A DNA stretch of 64,000 nt from Trissonchulus latispiculum (taxonomy: Eukaryota; Nematoda; Enoplea; Enoplida; Ironidae): contig JASAND010020012.1 of the NCBI GenBank assembly GCA_030248195.1, positions 62,001 to 126,000 on the forward strand, given 5' to 3'. The notes under the pieces are model-generated. The model did no database searches. It was not told the origin of the DNA and saw only the letters and a program-made list of their open reading frames with translations. Made by a program: the position numbers and the translations under genes. Positions 46,901 to 58,900 of this stretch are shown here, one piece after another. The stretch's first letter is position 1. Each line of letters opens with the position of its first letter.

Positions 46901-49900
46901 CCCGTGGGCTTTATTATCGGAACAACAGGGGCGGCCCATTCGGAAGTAGGTACACTTTCTATCACACCACATTGCACCAGACGGTCTAACTCTTCATCAA
47001 TCTTCGGCTTGAGAGCAAATGGTACTGGTCTAGCCTTCAAAAACTTCGGTCGAGCTCCATCCTTGATATATAGTTTAGCTTTGATGTCTTTAATGGTTCC
47101 TAGTTCTGGTTGAAAGAGCGAGGCATGCTTCTTTAAGATTGTGTTGACTTCGGACTCTTGCGTCACCTTATTGCAAGAAGCAACATTCAGCAGTTTATTC
47201 CAATTCAGATGGAAAAGCTTCATCCAATTTCTGCCAAACAGATTTGGACCTTGACTTTCTACCACTAGTAAGGGCACATCGTACTTCTGTCGTTCCACCA
47301 TTACAGACACTGAAACCTGACCCATCACTTTGATTTCGTTTCCTGTATATGTCTTTAGTTTGCAAGGACTTGGTTGTAAAGTCACATTCTTGAAATGCTG
47401 ATTGAAAGTTCTGTTGTTTATCAGGCTCCAATCCGCACCTGTGTCAATTTGCATGGAAACAGGCGTTCCATTGATGGAAACAGAAATTGTCAAACTGTCT
47501 CTTTTGGAATTAGATACAGCATAGACATACATTAAATCATCGTCGGACTCTGACTGGATATTCGCCGTTTCATCTTCTTGCTCTATTACTTGAGCTCTTC
47601 CCCAGCTTTTGCGAGGTTCTTGTCGGGAAAACTTTTTTCCTCGGCATGCTTTTTGGATATGACCTACTTTTCCACAGCTTCTGCATTCGGCTTCTTTAAA
47701 TCGGCAGTTGTACGGACAGTGACCATGCTGAGCACATCGATAACAGGGTTGCAGTTGTTTCTTTACAGCACCTTTGTCTTTCGCCACTTTGAAAATGGTA
47801 GAAGTAGTGGGCTTTGGTTTTGCAATATTTGCTTGTTCCTTTTCGGCGCTTTCGATTGCTTGGGCCAACTCGAAAGCCCTTTCCAAAGTCAAGTCCCGTT
47901 CACTGAGCAACCTTTGTTGCACAGTTTTATTTAAAATCCCACATACAAAACGATCACGCAAAGCGCGAGTCAAAAATTGTTCAAAGTTACACTTGTCCGC
48001 CAATTTCCTTAAATCAGCCAGATAATCCGAAAGCGTTTCTCCCTCTTTCTGGACCCGATTATGGAACTTGTATGTCTCTGCAATGACCAAAGGACGGGGA
48101 CGGTAATGATTGTCAAATGCAGTTACAATGTTCTCGTAAGTACAGTCTTGGGGTTTAGAGGGAGCCACCAAGCTTCGAAGAATCTGGTAGGGACCAGCAC
48201 CCATAGAACTGATGAGGATGACTTTCTTTTTGTTATCGTCATTTATTTCATTTGCGGAAAAGTATGCTTCACAACGCTCCAAATAGCACTCCCATGGCTC
48301 ATTTTCCGGATCAAAGTTATCTAACTTTCCAATAAGCGGCATGGCCAGTGCGCCAGATATTATGTATGCGCTTAAAAGGAAGCGACTACAGCTATATAAT
48401 CAACGTAAAGAACTCATGTGAAGGATACAAAAACAAGTTAGCAGTTTTCCAAAATATAATATCAATCTTCATAACATAACACAAACATAACACAAACCCG
48501 ATGGCTGCGCATGGATGAAAGGCAGCTAAGAACCAACAACCAAGTATTTTTTGACTACACCCATGCTCTATAACTTCGCCAAAAAGTAGGCCAATTGGAC
48601 AAAGTCGGGACAAAAGTTTAGTCGCCCCCCCCACTTAACCGAGGAGTTTTACTTGGGATTCGACTGAAATGGAAAACGTCGGCAGACAGGTAAATCTGCA
48701 AAGAATACATCAGTCTCGAGAACCATTGAGGTGGAGGAGGCCGTGGGCTCGATTGATCAAGGGAAACATGTCCTTTCGAGCTTGTAAGAGAAGCAGGCTT
48801 TGGAAAGAATGATATGAAAGTCCAGCTGATGCATCGGTGGGTAGTGGTAAGGAAGTTTCACTGCAGTGAGAGAAGGGCCGTGGTTTGATCCCTACTGGGT
48901 CAATTCTTTACTTTCATTCCTGAATAAAATGTTAAACTTCCTTTTCCCCTCTCTCTTTCTCTCTCCCAGGTCCTGTTTTCAATGGTACACGGTGCCTGGT
49001 GCCTCTCGACTTGGGCTTGCCCTCGGTCTTCTTGGTCATGCAGCACTTGGTAGAAGCGCTACAGATGGTAGGTAAGCGGGCATAGGAAAGATTGATAAGC
49101 CTGATGTGGAAGTTCAACTGATAGCTTGGTGGTTGAGTGGCAAATCTTGTGGGGGGCTCATTTATGAACGGAAGACTGGTATTCTTAGGCTTACTGTGCG
49201 GTGTGATAAGGGTTCCCGGAGTATATCAGTCTAAGGAATATACCAAATCCCGGAATACACATATTAGTCCTGTCGACGGGAAGGACCTGATTAGAGAAGT
49301 TTCAAATGAAACTATTAGTCTGGTACAAAATTTAGAACTATGTATGTTCATTTTTTGGTACAGATAGCACAAACTTTCCTTTTCTCACAGCTTAGAAAGC
49401 TTACTCTAAGTCCAGGATCTCTGTTTTCCCAGTTTAAAAAACGTTATGATATTCGGAAAAATTGTGCAACTTCACACAGATTTCCGCGTGGCCTAGAAAC
49501 TCATGGCTTTAAGATCTCATATTTAGATTTTGAGATATTAGTTTCTCGGTGATACGCGCAACCAATTCGCAAAACTTAACAAATCGACTTCAAATTTTGT
49601 ATAGGTTTATTTTTACACTTGCTGATCGATCTGTAGCAAAAAAATTAAATTACAATTTTTTAAAGTTTTCTAATAAGGGGAACCAAGGGGACTCAAAAAC
49701 GTTTTGTCACCGACTTTGCTGAAAAGCTTCATTGTATAGGGGTCTTCTTGGTAGCTGAACGAGAATCTGAAACCCGTTTTCCAATTAAGCTTTTGGTTAT
49801 CTCTTTATAAACTGAAGGAAGGTTGTGAGCTTAACATAAAAGCTTATTCCGAGATAAGGAAAAGTATGAAATAACGGATTTCAGATTCGTGTTCAGCGAC

Positions 49901-52900
49901 CCAGAAGCCATCTTATATACTGCCTTTCAGCAAAACTAGGGACGATATATTTTTCCTATGGTCCCCCCTTAAAAACTAAAAATTAAATCTGTTAGAATTT
50001 AAATCTTTAGTACAGATCGATCAGAAATACACCTATGCGAAATTTGAACTGAATTGGCTAAATTTTGCGAAGTGTAGACACGGATTGTACGGAATTCACA
50101 CCAATTTATCTAACGTCATTAGTCTTAAATTTCTGAGTGCTGGTTTGTTTTATCATTACCATTAGACTGCCTCGGACTGTCTTACATTTAACACCATTAC
50201 AAACTGAAGGTTTTAAATTATCCCCATGCAAGAAAGGAAGCAAATATTTTGGGGAAATGTGGTGGATGTGGTGGAAACCTCAGGCTGCTTTGTGGTTTGC
50301 AACTTTCTTTGGTTTTCCAACTGGTTAAAAAAGTTTCATGATTGTTAATACTAATATTAGCTCATGCTCACTGTTGCTCGTGTTCAGCTGAAAAGGTGTG
50401 CGAGTAAAAACATATCCATCTGCTCCAATGTTTTAAAAAGCGACTAATCAAAGATGATTATTCAGATATGCTTCTTTCTAGACTTAGATGTCAATATCTC
50501 GGATTTTCTAACATAGTCTATACTACAATTATATAAGAATGATGTAAGCTTCGGATACCTACTACCTTGATGATGTCGCCACCGCACGTGTTTCGGAGCA
50601 ATGTGGCAACATTTGCTGCTCTCGGGTTACCATTATCTAACAAATTGACGTTACGTAATTCCAATTCGTGTTAGTAAATAAATTGATTGATTACTTAATT
50701 AATTATTGACAACTTAATTATTTAATTAATTATTTATTAATTGTTTAATTAACCAATTAATCACTCTTTTATTGTTTCAGCACCTGGATGATACAATCCA
50801 GCGATTCTTTTACAAAGCCGATGATTGGTTAGCTGGACCGCTTCGGGGCAACGAAACAGTTCGTCAAAAGTTGGAAGACCTACGGCACAAATGGTCGAAA
50901 TTCCGGACCGAGTTCCAAAGCTTGGATCAAAAGATCAGCTCCTACAAATCCTTCTTTGTTCTGGTGGAAGAGGTTTGCAAATTAGTGGCTTCTTTTGTGG
51001 CTCATTTGGATAGCGGGTGCCTGCTAAGTAATTGGGCCGAATCTTGCATAGTAGTATAATTTTAAACTTTAATTACAACATATTTTTTATTTTTCATTGC
51101 AAGTATTTAAATGTCCATATGTTTGGTTTCCACGTCCGTTATAATTTTCACCGAGACAAACCAGTTTGATATCGTATTTTATTGATTGGTTTGATTGATT
51201 GATTCAGATCGAAAGTTGGATAACTGAGACCCGCGAAATCATCAATAAGGCTCGTCATAAAAGTTTGACCATCAAAACCTCTGACGAAGCGACCCAGGTG
51301 CTGGGGCAGCTGGAACGCCAAGTCAGACCGAGGGAGGTGGAACCGAAACTGCGTCGAGCTGATGATTCGGCTCGAAAATTATACGGTAAACATGATTTGA
51401 TTGATTGATCGATAGATACTATTGACTGATTGATTGATTGATTTCTTGATTGGTTTATAAAGAAAAATAAGTGCTTTACCAACCAACTTTGCAACTCCAA
51501 GTGAAAAACACATTGTACAGACATGAGATACTGGAATCAGAGTTTTCAAAAATATTCATCTGGGAATATTTGCACGAATTTAAACTTTAAAAAACTGGAG
51601 CGGCTCAATAGGTCAACAGCACAAAATGTCGATTTGTGCTTCAGGCGAACAGTGGGAACACCGCACAGAATACCTACATCGGAGCTACAAGGAGATTGTG
51701 GATTCACTCCACGCCGTGACGGAACAGTTGACCCTAACTGCGGATGACCTCAGGCGGAAGGAGGCAAAAGCGGAGGAGGAGGCAAAAGCCCAGGCCCCAA
51801 TTTTCGATGTACCTTTGCGGGACAATGAGGTACAGTAACAGTGACTAAAAAATTTAACTAACTGACAAGATTGGCACTGAACTCAGGTAAAGTTCGTTCT
51901 AGGTATCGTATCTCAAAGGTAGATTTGAATTTGGAATTTTAAATGAAATCTGCTCATGTTACTTAGAACACTGTTACTTGGTGTAAAATAACACAAAAAC
52001 GCGGTGGGATTTGAACCAACAATCTCTGGTTTATTTCCTAAGCGTTCTGCAGCTAAGTTCAGCCGCACAGTCGCGCCAAGCTTGCCATAATTTTGTTTAC
52101 TATGTGGATTATTTAGCCCTGTGAACCTTAACAAACTATCACCGGAAACCCATGATTTTTGTTTATTATTGTTTTTGTTTATTTTAGGTCCTAGAGGGTA
52201 AGAAATACGAATTCCAATGTCACGTTCAGGGCGATCCGACCCCAGCCATTGCGTGGTTCAAGGACGGTGTTTCCATCGACAACAATCCTGACTACGAGAC
52301 TTCCTTCTTCGACGGTCACTGCAGTCTGAAAATAGAAGAAACCTTTACAGAGGACTCGGCTGTGTTCACTTGCAAGGCTACCAACAAGGCTGGCCGGGCA
52401 GAGACACAGGCTAGACTGACTGTCAAAGGTAATTGTTGCTAAGAGTACATAATAAGATTGAATGAATTTAGTTCAATGCGGGAAGGGTTCAAGTTTCGGA
52501 GGGGGGGGATGGGGTCCCGAGTTCCCGAACCTAGCAAGCCCTGGACACAATAGTGTAAGAGCTTCATATCATTAATTTCTTCCATTATGTATTCTTGATA
52601 TTTAGTGTCTTGTTGTATCCTTTGCGGTTTCAGTGGAGGTAAAGCAGTAAGGCTTACTGTTAAGCTAAAAGCCATTTCTTGACAGAGCTAAGCGGGGTGA
52701 AACCAGTTGAATACATCATCTTTTGAACGAGTTAAAAGAGCTGAAGTATTAAAAAGAAGAAAAACCAGGCTAAACTGAAATCAGGAAAGAGAACATTTAT
52801 TAATTAATAAATAATTATTAATTAATTACTACTTGCTAATTATTTAATTATAGAATCACCGTTGCTGCATATGCAACCACCAGATTTCACTAAAAAGTTG

Positions 52901-55900
52901 ACCAATGCCACTGTTAATGAGGAGGAAGGATACACGTTTGAGTGCATCGTTACAGGGTCACCGGCTCCTGTGGTATCCTGGTATAAGGTGATCAGATCAG
53001 ACTCTTTGATAATTTTTTCAGACTTGAAGTTGTTTCTGTTGAAGTTAAAGCGAGAGATAAGGGAACCAGTAAAGTACATAATAGATTAGAGTGTGACAAG
53101 CGTTAGGTTATCATGTTGACCCGCCGTGGTTCCTTGCAAACTATTTTGAACTTTAAAATTTTGAACTTTGAACTTGGAACTTGGAAGTTTGAACTTTGAA
53201 AAGAGTCACCTGAGATAACCGCCCTCCTTAGTTACTGAAATGATAGTTCTGATTTTAGATTAATTTGTTGAAAATTGTTGTTGTTAAAGTTGAACTTAAG
53301 TTGAAGTTGGTTGTTTTTAATTAATTTGTTGAAAATTCAAGAATTTTTAATAAAAATTGAGGGCCAAGCCAACGTATCGGCATTTCAACGATTTTGAATT
53401 AGTAGTAAGGTGGCGATAGCCTTCTTTACGAAGGTCAATTTTTACAACCAATTTTCTAATTTCAGAATGACTACTGTATCGACAATTATCCGGATTACTA
53501 CACCACTGTAAATAATGGAGTCTGCCGACTGACAATCAAGGAAACCCGTTTGGAAGATGATGCAAGATACACCTGTCGAGCCACGAATCCGGTTGGAGAG
53601 GCTGCAACCAGTGCAAAGTTGACAGTAACCGGTACAAAAATTAAATTGTTAAATATTAAATATTAAATTAAATTAAAGTTGAAAATTTAACTAAAACAAA
53701 ATTTCAGTGTTCTCAGCTTTACTTAACGGTATCGCTTCCTCGCTTAAACGGTTTATACGTGTTTAGTGGGCTTAGTGCATTGCTTGAATTTTGTAGTTTC
53801 GGAAATAAGATGATTGACTAGTTGTCGCAGTGTACGAGTAACGGTTTTTATGTTGTTTTATCTAATGTTGTTTAATTGAACCCCATTGCCTTAGTGTTGC
53901 CTCAAAATCAGAGGAAAAACGGATTTTTGGGTTTTTTGGAAGAAGGGTAGTCGAATCCACTGAGTGATCTCTTCGGCAATGGGGTTTCACAGCAAACCTG
54001 TCCTAATCAGAAAGTCTAGCACGAAAAAATTTTAATCTTTGTCAACTTCTAAACTGAATTTTAATTTTCCTTTTTCCTTTCTGAACAAAACACATTTTTT
54101 GGTTTTTTATTTTTAGCTGCACCTGGAACGGAACCGCCCCTGTTTATCAGACCGCTGGACAATGTGTCAGTGTTTGCCGGAGAGCCGGTCATGCTGGAAT
54201 CCTGGGTCAAAGGTCACCCACAACCTGAGGTCACCTGGCGCTACAATAATAGGGTTGTCAAGGATAACAGAGACATTAAGGTGAATATTCTTATACACCT
54301 GATAATAACATAATTATATGATTAGTTAATTATATAATTATTCGCTACGTACTGAAAAGAAGAAATTATGGACGTAAAATATAGAATCGATATCCTCGAA
54401 ATCATAATAGGTGTGACATGACTACACTTAATCAGTTCTGAGAAATGGTAAGCTTGGGCTTATCCCAACTATTCTTTAAAAGACTACCGTTTGGAGAAAT
54501 TATGCATTGTGCACACTGCACAGCAGGCTGCAAAATAAAAGAAATATAAGCAAGCCAAAAATCAAATTTACTTTACTTCCAATGAAAGCTGTTTTATGCT
54601 AATTAGCTGTTTTTTAATTAATATTTTAGCTATTTTATGATGGCCACATTGCCCGACTAACGATGAACGAAGCCTACCCCAACAATTCCGGATCCTATTC
54701 GATTACGGCTAAAAATCGAGCCGGCGAAGCCTCGTCTTCTTGTACCGTTACTGTTCGACCTCGGCCCATGGAAACATCGTATGTCTCCACAAATTGTTTA
54801 CAATCTGTTTATACGGTACTGTTTGAGGCAACGAGGCCACCTAATGCCACCTGTATGAACTATGTAGGCATTTGATAATCTCCATCTTAAGAGATTCCAA
54901 GACTTATCTAGAATACATATCGTCCTGATTCCTAGTGCTTTTTGCAATGTTTTTAGAACTTTAAAATTGTTGCTTGAGAGAGACGCCGGCACGTGTACAA
55001 CTATTGCAGTTCTGCAGTTATGAGAGCAGACGAGTAGTAGCGGTTACAGTTAGAATGATAATACTGCATATCACGAATAACAGTATCGATAGTGGCACGA
55101 AACCAAGTGTCCTAAACACTGGGCGAAACTAGACTCAGCCGAAAGTCTGCCTTACCGAACAGCAACGAATATTGATCAAGAAAACAGCGCCCATTGGCTC
55201 ACTCCTGTTCGGATTAAGGCTTCGTTCGGCCTTAGTGACTGCAGGCAGGCGTTTTTCATTATTTCTCTATGAGCAACGAATTTTGAGGTAGATCTCCGTG
55301 GGAGCCGAGTCAGCAAGCTAAACGTTGACGTCAGGGTAGACCAAACAAATTATTTTAGGAATTTTTTGTTTCTTTCAAGGGACAGCGAGATTACTGATGC
55401 AGAACAGATGAAACCGAAATTTATGCAGGAACTGAAGAATGTCGTTGTGAATGAGACTTTACCAGCCAAGTTGGACTGCGTGATTGTGGGAAATCCGGAA
55501 CCAGAGGTCGGATCATTAATCCAAATTTTTATTCATAATATGATAAAATTTTAATGTGCATCTACACTATAGTTAAAGATCAGCGTTTCACGTGAACACA
55601 GAAAGATTGAAATCAGCGTAATAATCCATCTTGCTGTCTGGGGATGTGGTTCACTAGGGCGTTCACTAAATATCCATAAGTCGGAGATCTGATCTCATAC
55701 CTGGACACTTTTCTTCACATCTTTCAAATCCTGATTTCAATCTTTCGCACGGTATTTTGATTTTACTATCAGAACATAATATTTCAGATATTGTAATTAT
55801 GCTCTGTGTCTTTAGCCAGACTTTAAACAGGTGCCACCTGAAGCTATGAGTTTCTGAAATTTGCATTTAGATTTAGATTTTTGACTTTCGTGGTTATTGT

Positions 55901-58900
55901 TGGCTTTGAAACTTTTAGTTTTCGTATGTGATTTTTATGTTTCAGGTAATCTGGTTCAAGGAGGAATATTTGGTGAAAGAAACGTCAAATTTGCAGCTGC
56001 AGTTTGACGGAGACAGATGTATTTTGAACATCAACCGATCTCGATTAGACGATGCAGGACTGTATAAATGTGTTGCCAAAAATGTGCACGGAGAAACGAC
56101 CAGCTTCTGTAAACTCACTGTCATACGTAAGTCCTTCCTATTCTAAAAAATTGTGCAGCTTGACTGCACAAATTTGATATTTTGTGCAACATCACAAATT
56201 TCAAATTTGTGCTGGCTATTAATTTCTATCTGGAATTTAGCTTCCTTGATTTTTTGCATAGTAGGAATTGCATTATGGAAAAGACAATTACTCGATCTTT
56301 CGTCGTAATCCAATCAATTAACTGCAGTTTAATAGACTAATTAATTAATAATTAATTTGAATTTCAGCCCTAAAGCCGGTGACGCCGACCGGAACCCCGC
56401 CGAAATTTATTCAGCCGCTGCTGAGCGGAGTCCTGTCGGCAGGCGATCGGGTCACTCTGGAAGCCAGAGCGAAGGGCGAGCCAGTGCCTCACTTGAAGTG
56501 GTTCAAGAATGGTCGAGAGATCCACAGTAGTCATACCACTGAGGTAACCAGATGATGTTTGTGTGGCCAGGTAGAAAGAATTATAGAGAAATGTCCATGG
56601 CGGAGATCGAACCGGAGGTGGCTAGTACGGTACTACTCAGCTACCTTTCCTAAATTCGAACCATTCTATTACACTACTTTCAGCTGTGCTTAATTTTCAA
56701 AGGAATTTTCAAATTAAGACTCGTGGATTTCTAAGCCGCTATCTCAGTGTCTAGAATCCTGCAGATATTGTTTAGAAGTGTCTGTCTTCAAGTTTTCAGT
56801 TCAGTTTCAATTTCAATTTTTTCAAGTAATGCAACTTAACACTTAACATAAAGAAGAAAGGGCTGGTAAGGATGTCGGCGCCACTAAGACGGCTGTGGCC
56901 CTTGTTGTGGGTTCGATTCCCACCAGGGATCCAGATTTAGCCAATCACAAGTGCTGGGGGGACATTTTTCATTCCGTTCTGTGCTCTTCCATCTGATTTT
57001 ATTCTGCGTTTCGTTGTTTAGATCCACCAAGACGGTTCCGGCTACACTCGATGCATCATTTATCGAGCCGACGTGGATGATAGCGGAGAGTATGCCGTTC
57101 TCGCCACTAATCCGTTCGGTGAGGCCAAAACGGCTGCCACCGTTCAGATCAGTCCTCCACCGAAACCTCCGCACCCGCCCGCCTTCACTACGGTAAGCTG
57201 GGTGGATGAAAGTCACCAACGATAGTAGAAACTGGCTCGGTTCAGGCACCGCTCACATATAGTCAATCTTGGAATGTGAATGAGATTGAGAGTGAGACAG
57301 TGATACGTCATCGTATGGAGACTGCAGTGTTGACCAAAACTTTTTCGAAAAACTGTGGCTGTTTAACTGTTGTTTTTCAGAAACGCTTCCTGTCATTGGA
57401 AGGTCTAATTTAGAGTTTAAAAGTTTCTCATTTTGCAGTAATCAATGATATAATATAGAAATTTTCATGTCTACTACAGGTGATCCAAGAAGAATTTCGT
57501 GAACGTTATGAAGAGATGCAGACGCCACCGGAAATCATCAAACCACTGAAAGACAACATCCTTCGCAAGGGAGACCGAATAAAGTTGGAGACTGTGATCC
57601 TGGGAACTCCGAAGCCTAAAGTTAGCACAGATTTTTGACTGTTTCAATTTTCAGAACTGATGCTTTCTTTTGTTCCAGTTCCTGCAGCGGCGCTTGTTAT
57701 CCCTCTTATGTATTATGTACTCGGACAGAAAGGGTGTCAAAGATTTAATATCTTCTTTATCTATCGTACAGAAAGTAGCGCTTTTGGCACACTGTTATCT
57801 ATTATGTACTCTTGCTACGATCAGCTGAACTTTTTTTAGGTAACCTGGACACTGAATGGTAAACCGATTCCGCCAGGTTTGTGTCGAATCGCCAGCAGTG
57901 GAGACACCTACAGTCTCGAGATTGACAACTTCACACCAAGGCATGAAGGTGTCTACAAAGTTATTGCCACCAATGAAAATGGCACAACGGAAACGTCTGG
58001 AACTCAGACGTTGATGAAACCAGGTATGACATCAGGCGTTGTTGTAGCTAAGGAACATTGAAAGGAATGAGTTGGCCTCTCGCAAAAGTGGGTGTAAACA
58101 GTTCTTCAACACAAGGGCCAGAACGAAAAACAGAACTTTCAAAGAACCTTTGACCAATAACATATTTTACTAACCGCAACCGTTGCAGTTCCAGCTGTTT
58201 GCCGTTAAACTATCAAGAACAGTCAAGCAATAGAATGGATGTAGTGAACGTATGAGCAAAACAGCTTCATGCTCTATATTTTGTATTTTACATATATTTT
58301 GTATTCTATTGCAGCAGCTCCTGAACCTACTGCAGTTGAACGATATGAGCCTCCGGCACCAAAGCAAACCATTGTACCGCCGAAATTCACCAAAACCCTA
58401 ATTTCGGTAGTCTGCACGGAAGGTCAGGATGCCGTATTCGAGGGAATTGTTACCGGTAATTAAAAAATTATCGCTATTTAACGTCATTCTGGCTGAACTT
58501 GTACGAAACGTTAACAGCGTATAATAGGAAGAGTGAGACAATGCACATCCAATCACAGCCAGTCGTTTAACACCTCTGCTGCCAATGTTATCAATGTCTA
58601 AACCTGGGCTAAGTTTGCTATTAACGTTTGCTATTAACGATTAACATAGGATAGAAGTCTTAGCCCGGGTTTGAGCGTTGATAACCTTGGTCACAGGAGT
58701 ATAAGATTGATAAAAACGAATTTAGTGGTAACTAAGCATAATTATGGTTCTCGAATTAATGTTCTTGATTAACGAACCTGATCTTAAGGAGTTAAAATCG
58801 GTTAAGTTAATTTTCAGAAATAGCACAGTTTTGCAAAGATTTAACCATACATACAATTACATGCAAGATTTTGGAGATAAGTCTTCTGTCAAACATAAAA

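Larger units (their letters stand above)
44264..48476 (-). mobile_element. Complete Ty3/gypsy (Mag-like) LTR retrotransposon, antisense to the host gene
   Basis: The element is 4,213 bp and reads right to left. Its 5' LTR is at 48363-48476 and its 3' LTR at 44264-44377. Both are 114 bp, begin/end TG...CA and look identical by eye, so the insertion is recent. One uninterrupted gag-pol frame fills the interior. A purine-rich AAAGGGGAGATGA lies directly before the 3' LTR on the minus strand (polypurine tract). A TGGCGC-type sequence near 48350 may be the primer-binding site. The leader between LTR and ATG is only about 20 bases. Short LTRs with a single gag-pol frame are typical of the Mag lineage. 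No ordinary 4-6 bp target duplication was found. Instead, a 697-bp sequence is repeated on both sides. Confidence 0.9.

Noticed and set aside
44563..48324. Several plus-strand open frames inside 44,563-48,324
   Set aside because: Antisense shadows of the gag-pol frame, with no family resemblance.
43562..49186. The 697-bp flanking repeats as true LTRs of the gypsy element
   Set aside because: The order is repeat-LTR-element-LTR-repeat. Retroviral ends (TG...CA, polypurine tract) are at the 114-bp repeats, and the 697-bp sequence includes an unrelated foldback arm and a SINE.
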